DNA of 64,000 bases from Longispora fulva (GTDB taxonomy: Bacteria; Actinomycetota; Actinomycetes; Mycobacteriales; Micromonosporaceae), in NCBI RefSeq assembly GCF_015751905.1, contig NZ_JADOUF010000001.1:4464001-4528000 (forward strand), in the 5' to 3' direction. Position 1 is the stretch's first letter. The number at the start of each line of letters is the position of its first letter. Below, piece after piece: positions 33,985 to 43,800 of the stretch. Below the pieces are notes generated by a model. It saw only the letters and a list, made by a program, of their open reading frames with translations, was not told where the DNA came from and did not search any database. The translations under genes were made by a program, and so were the position numbers.

Positions 33985-34611
33985 TCAGTAGATGTCGCCG
34001 TAGAGCAGCGCGTTGACGGCCGCTGCCGCGACCACCGCACCCCCCTTGGCGCTCACGTTGGAGATCGCCGGCAGACCACTGCGGCGCAGCGCAGCCTTGG
34101 CCTCGGCCGCCCCGACGAAACCGGCGGGCAGGCCGATCACCAGGGCCGGGCGGAGCACCCCGCCCTCGGCGAGCCGGAGCAGCTCCCACAGCGCGGTGGG
34201 CGAGCTGCCCGCGACCCAGACCGCGCCGTCGGCGACCCGGGAGGCCGCGAGTTGGAAGCCGGCGGCCGGCAGGGTGATGCCGGTCCGGACGGAGATGTCG
34301 TAGGCGGCCTCGCTCTCCATCAGGCACAGCGACGGGTACGCCGCGATGCCGGCGGACACGGTTTCGGCGTCGACCACGAGGGGCGCGCCTCCGTCCAGGG
34401 CGGCGGCTCCGGCCGCCAGGGCACTCTCGTCGAGGATCAGGTCGGCACACCAGCTCTCGTCGGCGCTGGTGTGCACCATCCGCTCGACGACGTCACGACT
34501 GTGGGGTGGGAGGCCATGGGTGTCACAGGTGGCCCGCAGGATCCGGTAGGACTCGACTTCGATCGGGTGCGGAGTTCTCACCGGTCCACTGTAGTCATCC
34601 GATCCGACCAC
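33985..34611 (-). CDS. cobH: Precorrin-8X methylmutase
   Basis: 208 residues. IEVESYRILRATCDTHGLPP opens the catalytic domain; SRDVVERMVHTSADESWCADL contains the conserved active-site histidine; VVDAETVSAGI, VAGSSPTALWELLRL and VIGLPAGFVGAAEAK are standard CobH/CbiC landmarks. The enzyme moves the C11 methyl group to C12, giving hydrogenobyrinic acid. It is the last gene of the minus-strand cobalamin operon. The ATG at 34611 is listed; a GTG ten codons downstream would also fit. Confidence 0.92.
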   Translation of the reverse strand: MVGSDDYSGPVRTPHPIEVESYRILRATCDTHGLPPHSRDVVERMVHTSADESWCADLILDESALAAGAAALDGGAPLVVDAETVSAGIAAYPSLCLMESEAAYDISVRTGITLPAAGFQLAASRVADGAVWVAGSSPTALWELLRLAEGGVLRPALVIGLPAGFVGAAEAKAALRRSGLPAISNVSAKGGAVVAAAAVNALLYGDIY

Positions 34612-34656
34612 ATGATAGGAACTGTGACCTTATCGTCACTTGGCGTATTGAGGGAA

Positions 34657-35046
34657 CTAGGACAAAACCCCTACAGCCAGGGTGATTCGCCCGGATGAAC
34701 TCTTGGGAACCACGAGGGTGGCCCCGGTCAGCAACACTGCGGCCTCAGCGACGCTCGGCGTCCCGACGGCCGCGTGCACCACCGCTGACGGGTGGGGCGG
34801 AGAGACCGCGGCCAGGTCGGCGGCCGGGTAGCCCACGATCGGCCAGCCGGCAGCGTCCGCCACGGCGAGAATGCCCGGCTCGGTGACCTTCGCGGCCACC
34901 GTCACCAGGCGTTCCACACTGTCCATACCCGCACCGATGGCGGCCAAAACCTCCGCGACAGCCGCCGTCAGCTCCTCGGCGGTCACCCCGGCCCGGGCCC
35001 CGACCCCGACGACCAGCCGCCCGCCGCCACCCCACGCGCTACCCAC
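34657..35046 (-). CDS. CobE/CbiG C-terminal-like cobalamin biosynthesis protein
   Basis: 129 residues. LVVGVGARAGVTAEELTAAV is the opening of the CbiG C-terminal/CobE domain, followed by VERLVTVAAKVTEPGILAVA, PIVGYPAADLAAV and TPSVAEAAVLL. The domain alone, as here, corresponds to CobE; in other organisms it is fused to a hydrolase that opens the ring lactone. It lies between cobyrinate synthase and cobH in the same operon, which supports the call. The exact role of CobE is not settled. Confidence 0.85.
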   Translation of the reverse strand: MGSAWGGGGRLVVGVGARAGVTAEELTAAVAEVLAAIGAGMDSVERLVTVAAKVTEPGILAVADAAGWPIVGYPAADLAAVSPPHPSAVVHAAVGTPSVAEAAVLLTGATLVVPKSSSGRITLAVGVLS

Positions 35047-35085
35047 GCGCCACCACGGCCCCGCGCGCCGCCACCACCCCGCGCG

Positions 35086-36414
35086 CTACCCGCACGCCGC
35101 CACCATCCTGGCCGCGATCTCCGGCCGGGCCGCCCAGTGCAGATGCAGATAGGAGGCGTGCACTCCGCCGGACACGAACCCCTCCCGGCCGTGCGCGCTC
35201 ACCCAGGCCGGCGACGGACCGGCCCCGGGCGTGACCGCGGTGCGGTGGAACTCGTGCCCCGACTGGCGGGTGCCGGCCGGCGCGAGCCAGCTGTCGGACG
35301 CGGCGACCGCGTCGCGGTACCCCAATGTCAGGGTCTCGGTCATCTTCGCCTCGGCGTCGAGGACCCCGCACATCGGCGCGCCGTCGAGGGACCGTGCCAG
35401 CCAGAGCAGTCCGGCGCACTCGGCTGCGACCGGGGCCCCGGTGCCGGCCAGGGCTGCGACCTCGGCGCGCAGGGAGGTGTTGGCGGACAGTTCGCCCGCG
35501 TACACCTCGGGGAAGCCGCCGCCGACGACCAGGCCCCGGGTGCCCGCGGGCAGCGCGGAGTCCCGCAGCGGGTCGAAGGTGACCACGTCGGCCCCGGCGG
35601 CGGTGAGCAGTTCGGTGGTCTCGGCGTAGCCGAACGAGAACGCCGGCCCGCCGGCCACGGCGATCACCGGCCGGGACGCGCGCTCCAGTACCGGAGCGGA
35701 CCAGGGCGTCGTGACCAGCGGCGGAGCCGTACGCGCGACGGAAAGCACCGGTTCGACCAGGTCGGCCATCAGCACCGCGAGGGCCGCCACGGACTCCCTG
35801 GCCGCCGCCGAGCGCTCCACGGCCGGCACCAGCCCCAGGTGCCGGGACGGCGCGGAGATCACGGCATGCCGGCGCAGGACGCCGAGCACCGGGGTGCCGA
35901 CCTCCTCGCACGCGTCGCGGAGCAGCTGCTCGTGCCGGTCGGAGCCGACCCGGTTCAGGATGACGCCGCTGATCCGGGGCGCGCCGGGGAACGACCGGAA
36001 GCCGTGCAGCACCGCCGCCACCGACCGGCCCTGCGAGGACGTGTCCACGACCATCACCACCGGCGCGTCGAGCAGGTGCGCGACGTGCGCCGTGGAGCTG
36101 AAGTCGCCCCGGCCGACGGCCCCGTCGTACAGGCCCATCACGCCCTCGACGATCGCGACCTCGGAGCCGGCGGCCCCGTGCGCGAACAGGGGCGCGATCA
36201 GCTCCTCGCCGACGAGCACCGGGTCCAGGTTGCGCCCGGGCCGGCCGCACGCCAGGGAGTGGTAGCCGGGGTCGATGTAGTCGGGGCCGGCCTTGAAGCC
36301 GGCGGCCCGGTGCCCGGCGGCCGTCAGCGCGGCGAGCAGGCCGGTGGCCACGGTGGTCTTGCCGTGCCCGGAGGCGGGGGCCGCGATCACGACCCGGGGC
36401 ACGGCGAGGGACAC
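35086..36414 (-). CDS. cobB: Cobyrinate/hydrogenobyrinate a,c-diamide synthase
   Basis: About 442 residues. The ATP-binding start reads VVIAAPASGHGKTTVATGLL, followed by KAGPDYIDPGYH, VEGVMGLYDGAVG and the glutamine amidotransferase domain with VGGGFPEVYAGELSAN and CAGLLWLARS (nucleophile Cys). The C-terminus has GHEFHRT and ASYLHLHW. It amidates carboxylates a and c with glutamine and ATP. The GTG at 36414 is chosen, 32 bases after the cobO stop; the GTG at 36402 is an alternative. The frame is open far upstream but overlaps cobO. Confidence 0.9.
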   Translation of the reverse strand: MSLAVPRVVIAAPASGHGKTTVATGLLAALTAAGHRAAGFKAGPDYIDPGYHSLACGRPGRNLDPVLVGEELIAPLFAHGAAGSEVAIVEGVMGLYDGAVGRGDFSSTAHVAHLLDAPVVMVVDTSSQGRSVAAVLHGFRSFPGAPRISGVILNRVGSDRHEQLLRDACEEVGTPVLGVLRRHAVISAPSRHLGLVPAVERSAAARESVAALAVLMADLVEPVLSVARTAPPLVTTPWSAPVLERASRPVIAVAGGPAFSFGYAETTELLTAAGADVVTFDPLRDSALPAGTRGLVVGGGFPEVYAGELSANTSLRAEVAALAGTGAPVAAECAGLLWLARSLDGAPMCGVLDAEAKMTETLTLGYRDAVAASDSWLAPAGTRQSGHEFHRTAVTPGAGPSPAWVSAHGREGFVSGGVHASYLHLHWAARPEIAARMVAACG

Positions 36415-36446
36415 CGCGCCGCCCGGTGCGGCGGGGCCCCGGTCGG

Positions 36447-37046
36447 CTACCACTCGATGCCCTTCTGCCCCTTGCGGCCGGCGTCCATCGGGTGCTTGAC
36501 CTTGCCCATGTCCGTGACCAGGTCGGCGGCCTCGATGAGCTCGTCCTTCGCGTACCGGCCGGTGATCACCACGTGCGCGCCGTCGCGGGCCCCGAGGGTC
36601 TCGACGACCTCCTCGACCGGGACCCAGCCCCAGTGCATCACGTAGGTGAACTCGTCGAGCACGTAGAAATCGTAGGTCCCGGCGGCCAGGTCCCGCTTGA
36701 TCTGCGCCCAGCCCTCGACGGCCTCGACCGCGTGGTCGCGTTCGGTGCCCGGCCGGGCCAGCCACGACCAGCCCTCGCCCATCTTGAACCAGTCGACGGT
36801 GCCGCCCTTGCCGGAGTCGCCGAGGGCGCGCATCGCGGCCTCCTCGCCGACCTTCCACTTCGGGCTCTTCACGAACTGGAACACCCCGATCCGCAGGCCG
36901 GCGCTCCAGGCGCGCAGCGCCATGCCGAACGCCGCCGTCGACTTGCCCTTGCCGAGGCCGGTGTGCACGGCCAGGACGGGTTGGGCGCGGCGTTGGCGGG
37001 TGGTGAGGCCGTCATCGGGTACCTGCTCGGGCTTGCCCTGCGGCAT
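36447..37046 (-). CDS. cobO: Cob(I)yrinic acid a,c-diamide adenosyltransferase
   Basis: 199 residues with P-loop HTGLGKGKSTAAFGMALR, VFQFVKSPKWKVGEE, YDFYVLDEFTYVM and VVITGRYAKDELIEAADLVT, the normal CobO/BtuR motifs. It transfers adenosyl from ATP to the corrin cobalt. GAGGAG sits five bases before the ATG at 37046. It lies 167 bp downstream of the chelatase; that gap contains the element at 37060-37108 shared with another site in the window. Confidence 0.93.
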   Translation of the reverse strand: MPQGKPEQVPDDGLTTRQRRAQPVLAVHTGLGKGKSTAAFGMALRAWSAGLRIGVFQFVKSPKWKVGEEAAMRALGDSGKGGTVDWFKMGEGWSWLARPGTERDHAVEAVEGWAQIKRDLAAGTYDFYVLDEFTYVMHWGWVPVEEVVETLGARDGAHVVITGRYAKDELIEAADLVTDMGKVKHPMDAGRKGQKGIEW

Positions 37047-37059
37047 GTTCACTCCTCAC

Positions 37060-37108
37060 GATCACAATCAGACGACGGTTACGGCGACACCTGTTCCGGT
37101 TTCCCACG
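37060..37108 (-). promoter_or_regulatory. Conserved element upstream of cobO, shared with 62864-62910
   Basis: On the minus strand this segment reads GGGAAACCGGAACAGG, then TGTCGCCGTAAC, ten bases, and TTGTGATC, ending just before the cobO ribosome site. The same arrangement, GGAGACCGGGCCGGGTGTCG then CCGTAAC, nine bases, TTGTGATC, lies at 62864-62910 on the same strand. Function unknown; it does not carry a recognisable cobalamin-box sequence. Confidence 0.45.
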
Positions 37109-37212
37109 GTCGTTCCCCGCCGGAGACCACCGGGGTCAGCGGGGCGTCGGTGTCCGGTGCTCGACCCTGCCAGGCCGCCCTGGCCTCCGGTAGGCCCCGC
37201 GGTCGGGCCGGT

Positions 37213-39330
37213 TCAGGCCGCGCGGCCGGCGACGGTGCGCAGGCTCTGCACGGACACGTCGGCCAGGGGCACGTGTTCCCCGCCCAGCTGGGCCGCCAAC
37301 TGCCCGGCGAGCCCGAGCCGGACATGCCCCGACTCGCAGTCCACCACGACGCTGGCCACCCCGGCGGCGGCCAGCCGGGCGGCCGTCGCCGCCGGGGTCG
37401 GTCCGGAGGTCGTCCGGCCGTCGGTGACGATGACGAGCAGCGGCCGGCGGGACGGGTCCTTCAGCCGTTCGATGCGCAGGGTGTCCTCCGCGCGGCGCAG
37501 GCCGGCGTCGAGGGGGGTCCGGCCACCGGTACCCAGATCGCGCAGTCGGGCCGCGGCCACCTCCACGCTGGACGTGGGCGGCAGCACCAGCTGCGCCTCG
37601 CTCCCCCGGAACGTGATCATGCCGACCTTGTCCCGGCGCTGGTAGGCGTCCATCAGCAGGGACAGCACGGCGTCGGTGACCGCGCCCAGCCGGCGGCGCG
37701 CGGCCATCGAGCCGGACGCGTCGACCACGAACAGCACCAGGTTGGCCTCGCGGCCCTTGCGGACCGGGGCCCGCAGGTCCTGGCGTTGCAGGGTCGCCGA
37801 GCCGCGCTGGGCCGCCGCACGGACCGTGGCCACCAGGTGCACCCCGGTCAACGACGGGTCGGGCTGCCGGGCGCCGACGACCCGGCCGCTGCGGGTGAAC
37901 GCCGGCGACCTGCGACCGGCAGCGCCCTGTCCGGTGCCGGGGACGGTGAGCAGCCGGGCGCGGAAGGGCTTGCCCTTGCCGTGCCTGTCCTCGCCGGACC
38001 GGCCGGTGCCGTCGCCGTCGGCCTCGGACCGCGGTGCCCTCGGGGGCGCCGCGGGGTCGCCGGGCGGGGTGCGGTCGGGGTCCGGGGCGTGCGGTCGGGG
38101 TGGGGTCGCGGACCGGTCCTGGTCGGACTCTGGCGCGCCGCCGCCGTCGGGGCCGCCGTCCTGCGGTCCGTCGCCCGGCCCGTCGTCGGGACCACGGCCG
38201 TCGGGGTCGTCGTCCGGCCGGTTGTCGGGGTCGTCGTCCGGGCCGTTCCCGTCCGGGTCGTCCTCCGGCCGTTCGGGAGCCGGCGGGTCCTGGAGCGCGT
38301 CCTGCAACGTGTCCTCGTCCAGGCCCGGCGCGTCGAACGGGTCGCGCCGCCGCCGGTGCGGCAACGCCAGCCGGGCGGCCACCTCCACGTCGGCGGCGGT
38401 GACCTCGACCCTGCCCTCCCAGGCGGCCAGGGCGATGGCGGTCCGGGCGACCACCAGGTCGGCGCGCAGCCCGTCGACGTCGAACGCCGCGCAGACCTGG
38501 GCGATCCTGAGCAGTTCGGCGTCGGGCAGCTCGACCTTGGCGAGGTGGGTGCGGGCGGTGGCGATCCGCTCGGCGAGGGCGGAGTCCGCGCCGGCCCAGG
38601 ACAGGGCGAACGCCTCGGGGGCCGCCTCGTACGCCAGCCGGCGGCGGACCACCTCGACCCGTTCGGTGGCGACCCGGGGCGCGCGGACCTCCACGGTCAG
38701 GCCGAACCGGTCGAGGAGCTGGGGCCGCAGCTCGCCCTCCTCCGGGTTCATGGTGCCGACCAGCAGGAACCGGGCGGCGTGCCGCAGGGAGACCCCGTCG
38801 CGTTCGACGTGCGCCTCGCCCATCGCCGCCGCGTCGAGCAGCGCGTCGACGAGGTGGTCGGGCAGCAGGTTGACCTCGTCGACGTACAGCGCGCCCCGGT
38901 GGGCGGCGGCCAGCAGGCCGGGGGTGTAGGAGACGGTGCCGGCGCCGAGGGCCTTCTCCAGGTCGATCGAGCCGAGCAGGCGGTCCTCGGTCGCGCCGAC
39001 GGGCAGCTCCACGAGCCGGGCGTCCTTGCGGACGGTCACCGCGTCGTGCGGCCCGTCGGGGCAGTTCGGATACTCGGCGCCGGGCGCGCACGAGAACCGG
39101 CACCCGTCGAGCACGTCGAGGGTCGGCAGCAGCCGGGCCAGCGCCCGGACCATGGTCGACTTGGCCGTGCCCTTCTCGCCCCGGACCAGCACCCCGCCGA
39201 TCGCCGGCGACACGGCGTTGAGGAGCAGGGCGAGCCGCAGGTCGGGCATACCGACGACGGCAGAGAACGGGAACGGCACCACGGGTGAGTCCTCTCCGCG
39301 GGTGTCCACGCCCGCGAATAGCTGCGACAT
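37213..39330 (-). CDS. Putative cobaltochelatase (ChlI-ChlD fusion, VWA domain)
   Basis: About 705 residues. N-terminal AAA+ domain: FPFSAVVGMPDLRLALLLNA, P-loop VRGEKGTAKST, ALYVDEVNLLPDHLVD and GTMNPEEGELRPQLLDRFGL. A long Asp/Pro/Gly-rich linker (about residues 330-470) leads to a von Willebrand A domain with VLFVVDASGSMAARRR, the MIDAS motif. Such I/D-type fusions insert cobalt, or magnesium in relatives, into the ring together with a large CobN-type subunit, which is not in this window. The ATG at 39330 lies 18 bases after the riboswitch. First gene of the cob operon. Confidence 0.88.
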   Translation of the reverse strand: MSQLFAGVDTRGEDSPVVPFPFSAVVGMPDLRLALLLNAVSPAIGGVLVRGEKGTAKSTMVRALARLLPTLDVLDGCRFSCAPGAEYPNCPDGPHDAVTVRKDARLVELPVGATEDRLLGSIDLEKALGAGTVSYTPGLLAAAHRGALYVDEVNLLPDHLVDALLDAAAMGEAHVERDGVSLRHAARFLLVGTMNPEEGELRPQLLDRFGLTVEVRAPRVATERVEVVRRRLAYEAAPEAFALSWAGADSALAERIATARTHLAKVELPDAELLRIAQVCAAFDVDGLRADLVVARTAIALAAWEGRVEVTAADVEVAARLALPHRRRRDPFDAPGLDEDTLQDALQDPPAPERPEDDPDGNGPDDDPDNRPDDDPDGRGPDDGPGDGPQDGGPDGGGAPESDQDRSATPPRPHAPDPDRTPPGDPAAPPRAPRSEADGDGTGRSGEDRHGKGKPFRARLLTVPGTGQGAAGRRSPAFTRSGRVVGARQPDPSLTGVHLVATVRAAAQRGSATLQRQDLRAPVRKGREANLVLFVVDASGSMAARRRLGAVTDAVLSLLMDAYQRRDKVGMITFRGSEAQLVLPPTSSVEVAAARLRDLGTGGRTPLDAGLRRAEDTLRIERLKDPSRRPLLVIVTDGRTTSGPTPAATAARLAAAGVASVVVDCESGHVRLGLAGQLAAQLGGEHVPLADVSVQSLRTVAGRAA

Positions 39331-39347
39331 AGCGGGCAGCGGAAGTT

Positions 39348-39505
39348 CCTGACTCCCGGGCGACGCCCGGTCACAGTGGCGGGACCGCCCCGGACTCCCA
39401 CCGGGTTCCTCCACTGCTGCCCCGCCCCATGCTGGCCTACCAGGCCACCCGGCGTCAAAGTCGCCAAGGTCACCGCCGGCCCGGCACCAGGCGATCCTCA
39501 CGCAC
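39348..39505 (-). promoter_or_regulatory. Cobalamin riboswitch
   Basis: Read on the minus strand: GGATCGCCTGGTGCC near the 5' end, then GGAACCCGGTGGGAGTCCGG, and the B12 box GTCCCGCCACTGTGACC (39371-39387), followed by a closing CGGGAGTCAGG. These are the core conserved segments of cobalamin riboswitches in actinomycetes. It ends 17 bases before the chelatase ATG, so ligand binding likely blocks expression of the whole cob operon when coenzyme B12 is plentiful. Confidence 0.88.
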
Positions 39506-39560
39506 CCGGCCACCGAGGCGCGTGGGGCCGCGGTCGCCATCGCCGCCACTAACTCAGGGC

Positions 39561-39584
39561 TTACACAGCATTTACCCTGTGCAA
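39561..39584. promoter_or_regulatory. Inverted repeat in divergent promoter region
   Basis: TTACACAG (39561-39568) and CTGTGCAA (39577-39584) form an inverted repeat with one mismatch and an eight-base spacer, in an A+T-richer stretch between the cobalamin riboswitch and the 74-residue gene. Possible operator for the cob operon or the small gene. Confidence 0.35.
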
Positions 39585-39659
39585 TATTGTTCATCACCAT
39601 CTGCGAAGACGGACAAGTCATCCTTCCGGCTCCGCGATCTTCGCCGGCATACTGGCGAC

Positions 39660-39884
39660 ATGCAGCCCGCCGAACGGTTAGAGCAGGTCGTCGCCGCGGC
39701 GAGGGACCAGTTGGCGGCCGGGGCCGATCTCGACGAGGTGATCTCGTACCTGCGCAGGGCCGGGCTCGGCGAGCCCGACTCCGTGACGGCCGTGCGGGTG
39801 CTCACCGGCTCGGATCTCGGCACCGCGCGCCTGGTCGTCCACCACAGTCCGGTGTGGGCCGACCAGTTGCGCGGCCGCGGCTAG
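39660..39884 (+). CDS. Small conserved-looking protein (74 residues)
   Basis: A mostly helical 74-residue protein: MQPAERLEQVVAAARDQLAA, DLDEVISYLRRAGLGEPDS, VRVLTGSDLGTARLVVHHSP. No family recognised. Codon bias matches neighbouring genes. The start follows no strong ribosome site. It could be a small regulator or adaptor; context gives no hint. Confidence 0.55.
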   Translation: MQPAERLEQVVAAARDQLAAGADLDEVISYLRRAGLGEPDSVTAVRVLTGSDLGTARLVVHHSPVWADQLRGRG

Positions 39885-39970
39885 GCCCCGACCCGCGCGT
39901 TGCCGGATTCCCCTCTCACCCAGATGTCCTTCAGGTACCTTTGGAGAGTTATCTGGTACTTGGAGGGATT

Positions 39971-40801
39971 ATGCGATCTCTGGTGGTCCTGACCGGCGCG
40001 GCGATCGGCACGTTCCTCGTCGCCCCTGTCCTGCCCGCGTCCGCCGGGCCGGCCCTACGGCAACCCTCCGTGAGTGCCGTGGCGAGCACACCGGACATCC
40101 CGCTGAAGATCCGCTCGACGGCCTCGGCGACCGGCACCCGGATCGGGGCGGTCGACAACGGCGGGCCGCTCGCGCTGGACTGCCAGGTCACCGGACAGCC
40201 GGTCGAGGGCACGGTCCGCACCACGAACAGGTGGGACCGGCTCGTCTCCGGCGGGTACGTGTCGGACGCGTACGTCGCCCGGCCGGCCGAGCCGCCCGCG
40301 TGCGGCGCGGCCCCGGCTCCGGCGGCGGCACCCGTCCCGCCCGCGGCGTTCATCGCCGGAGGCGTGGGGCACGCCCGCCGCGCCCAGGCCACGTACGGGG
40401 TGCCGGCGTCGGTCAGCCTCGGCCAGGCGATCCTCGAGTCCGGCTGGGGCTCCAGCGAGCTGGCCAGGGTCGAGCACAACCTGTTCGGGATCAAGTGCTT
40501 CGGCTGGGCCGGGCCGATCGCGACCGGGTGCGCGCGGTACAAGACGTCGGAGTGCGAGGGCGCCCGGTGCTACCCGACGGCGGCCACCTTCCGGTCCTAC
40601 CGCAGCGAGTCGGACTCCTACGACGACCACGGCCGGTTCCTCCGGGTCAACGAGCGCTACGCCGGCTCGTTCGGCGCGACCGGCGACCCGGACGAGTTCG
40701 CCCGCCGGATCGCGAAGGCCGGATACGCGACGGATCCCCGGTACGCGGACAAGGTAATCACTCTGATGAAGCGGTACAACCTATACCAGTACGACCTGTA
40801 A
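39971..40801 (+). CDS. Secreted SH3-like plus glucosaminidase protein
   Basis: 276 residues with a Sec signal (LVVLTGAAIGTFLVAPVLPA). Residues about 40-100 look like a bacterial SH3 domain (LKIRSTASATGTRIGAVDNG, VSGGYVSDAYV). The C-terminal half is a FlgJ-type N-acetylglucosaminidase: ASVSLGQAILESGWGSSELA with the catalytic Glu, NLFGIKCFGW, and YKTSECEG, then AKAGYATDPRYADKVITLMK. It should cleave peptidoglycan outside the cell. GGAGGGATT precedes the ATG. Confidence 0.88.
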   Translation: MRSLVVLTGAAIGTFLVAPVLPASAGPALRQPSVSAVASTPDIPLKIRSTASATGTRIGAVDNGGPLALDCQVTGQPVEGTVRTTNRWDRLVSGGYVSDAYVARPAEPPACGAAPAPAAAPVPPAAFIAGGVGHARRAQATYGVPASVSLGQAILESGWGSSELARVEHNLFGIKCFGWAGPIATGCARYKTSECEGARCYPTAATFRSYRSESDSYDDHGRFLRVNERYAGSFGATGDPDEFARRIAKAGYATDPRYADKVITLMKRYNLYQYDL

Positions 40802-40853
40802 CCGACAGTCGCGGGCCTCCCGAACACCGTCCGTACTGGACTAATCTCCTGGC

Positions 40854-43800
40854 ATGGAGTTGCGGGTACTAGGCACGGTCGAGGCCGTCGTACACGGGCA
40901 GCCCATCGACATCGGCCAGCGGATGGAGCGTCGGCTCCTCGGTCTGCTGGCCATCTATCTCGGCCGCACCGTGGACACCGACCGGCTGATCGGCCTGCTG
41001 TGGGACACAGAGCCCCCGGCCCGGCCGCGCAGCGCCGTGCAGGTGCACGTGTCCCGGATCCGCAAACGGCTGGCCGCGGCAGGGGCCGAGCGGCACGGCT
41101 TCGCCCTCTCCCGCTCCGGCGACGGCTACCTGCTCACCGGCGAACCCGACCGGGTGGACCTGCACCGGTTCCGGCTCCTCGTCGAGCGGGCCGCGAAGAC
41201 CACGGACCTGGCCGAGCGGGTCGGCCTGCACCGGGCGGCGCACGCGCTCGACCGCGGCGGGCTGTTCGGGGAGATCCTCAACGACCGGATCTGGGAGCGG
41301 ATCTGGCCGGGAATCGACGCGGCGTTCCAGGACGCCGCGGACCTGCGGCTCGCCGCGGAGCTGGAGTACGGCCGGCACCACGAGGTGCTCACCGAGTTGG
41401 CGGAGCTGGTCGTGCGGTACCCGTTGCGCGAACGCCTCGCCGAGCTGCAGATCCTCGCCCTCTACCGGGCTGGCCGCCGCGCCGAGGCTCTCGACGCCCA
41501 CCAGCGAATCAGCCGCCGGCTCCAGGCCGAGCTGGGCCTGGCCCCCGGCGAGGACCTCAACCGGCTGCACCTGGCCGTGCTGCGCGACGACCCGGTGCTC
41601 CTGTTGGAGCCGGCCGAGCCCGCGCCCGCGCCGGCCCCGGCCGCCGAGGCGCGCGACGTGCCGCGGCTGCTGCCGGCCAGCATCGCCGACTTCACCGGCC
41701 GGGCCGACCAGCTCGCGGCCCTCGACGCCCTGCTGACCTCCGACGGCGACGCCCCGGCCGGGGCCGCGCCGGGCGGCGCATCGCCGGCCGGAGCCGGGTC
41801 AGGCGGGGCCGGGCCGGTCGGGGTGATCGCCGGGATCGGCGGGGTCGGCAAGACCGCCCTGGGCCTGCGGTGGGCGCACCAGGTCCGCGACCGGTTCCCC
41901 GACGGCCAGCTCTACGTCAACCTGCACGGCTACTCCACCTCCGCGCCGCTGCGGCCGATCGAGGCCCTGGCCCGGTTCCTCCGCGCGCTCGGCGTGCCGC
42001 CCGGCCAGATCCCGGTCGACCTGGTCGAGGCCGTCGACCTGTACCGGAGCCGGATCGCCGGCCGCCAGCTCCTGGTGTTCCTCGACAACGCCAACAGCGC
42101 CGAGCAGGTGCGCCCCCTGCTCCCCGTCGGCGCGGCCGGCCTGGCGCTGATCACCAGCCGGGACCGGCTGTCCGGGCTCTCCGCCCACGAGGGGGCCCGC
42201 CGGCTGCACCTGGACGTGCTGTCCGGCCCGGACTCGGTCGCGCTGCTCGCCTGGATCGTCGGCCCGGGCCGGGTGGCGGCCGAGTCGGAGGCGGCGGCCG
42301 AGCTGGCCGGGCTGTGCGACCACCTGCCGCTGGCCCTGCGGATCAGCGCGGCGTACCTGGCGGACCGGCCGGGGCTGGCGATCGCCGACCACGCCGCGGA
42401 GCTGCGGGCCGGCAACCGGCTGGCCGCGCTGGAGGTCGACGGGGACGAGCAGTCCTCGGTGCGGGCGGCGTTCGACCTGTCGTACCAGTCGCTGGCGCCC
42501 CGGGCCGCCCGGCTGTTCCGGCTGCTCGGGCTCGCCCCCGGCCCCGACCTGACCGCCACCGCCGCCGCCCAGCTCGCCGGGACCGACCTCGCCGAGGCGT
42601 CCGAGGGGCTCGAACGGCTCACCGCCGCGCACCTGGTCGAGGTGCCGACCCCGGGCCGGTGGACGATGCACGACCTGGTCCGGGCGTACGCGCGGGAGCG
42701 GTCCGAGGCCGACGAGGAGCCGGCGGACCGCGCGGCGGCGGAACAGCGACTGCACCTCTGGTACGGCGACGCCGCGCACACCGCCGCGCACGTCCTGCAC
42801 CCCCAGATGCTCCGACTGCCCCGCCCGTCGGGCCCGGTCACCGGGGCGGCGGCGTTCGACACCCACGCGCAGGCCCTGGCCTGGCTCGACGCCGAGCGGG
42901 TCAATCTGGTGGCGGCGATCGCCAGTCCGCCGGCCGGCCTGCCCTCGGTGGCGTGGCTGCTCGCCGACAGCCTGCGCGGCTACTTCTGGCTGCGCAAACT
43001 CACCGTGGACTGGTTCGCGGCCGCGGAGGCGAGCCTGGCGGCGGCGACGGCGGCCGGCGAGCCCCGGGCCCGCACCGCCGCGCACCTGAGCCTGAGTCTG
43101 GCCAACGCGACGTTGTCCCGGCACGACCGGGCCCTGGAGCACGGCCGGACGGCGCTGGTCCTCAGCCGCGCGCACGGCTTCACCGACTACGAGGTGGTGC
43201 TGCTGGCCAACCGGGGCCGGATCCTCAGCGAGATGGGCCGGATCGAGGAGGGCGCGCGGACCCTGGAGTCGGCGCTGCGGTTCGACCTGACCCCGCAGGT
43301 CCGGGCGTCCATTCTGGCTAATCTGGGCCTGGCGCTGCTGGAGCAGGGCCAGCTGCACCGGGCGGCGGCCGAGCTCAGTACGGCGCTGTCGTTGCTGCCG
43401 GCCGACGAGTTGGACAACGTGCGGGCATCACTGCTGTCGAACCTGGCCCGGTCGTACCACCAACTGGGCCGGCCGGCCCTGGCCGTGGCGACGTTCGGCC
43501 GCGCCCTGGCCCTGGCCCGGGGGATCGCCAGTGTGGACACCGTGGTCTCCGCGCTCAGCGGCCGGGCCCAGGCGCACGCGGAGCTGGGCCACCTCGACCC
43601 GGCGCTCGCCGACCTGCTGGAGGGCACGGCCCTGGTCAGGGAGCACCGGATCGTGCCGCTGGAGGCCGATGTGGAGACCAACCTGGCGGACGTGCGCTGG
43701 CGGTTGGGCCAGTTCGACGAGGCCGTGGCCGGGCACACCCGGGCGGTGGCGGTGGCGGTGGGCAACGCCCAGCCCGGTCAGCGCACGGTGGCACTGATCC

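Noticed and set aside
37060-37108. Second cobalamin riboswitch before cobO
   Set aside because: GGAAC-CCGTGGGAAACCGG looked like the core, but the B12 box (GCCACTG) is missing and the true riboswitch is at 39348-39505. A related copy at 62864 is not near a cobalamin gene.
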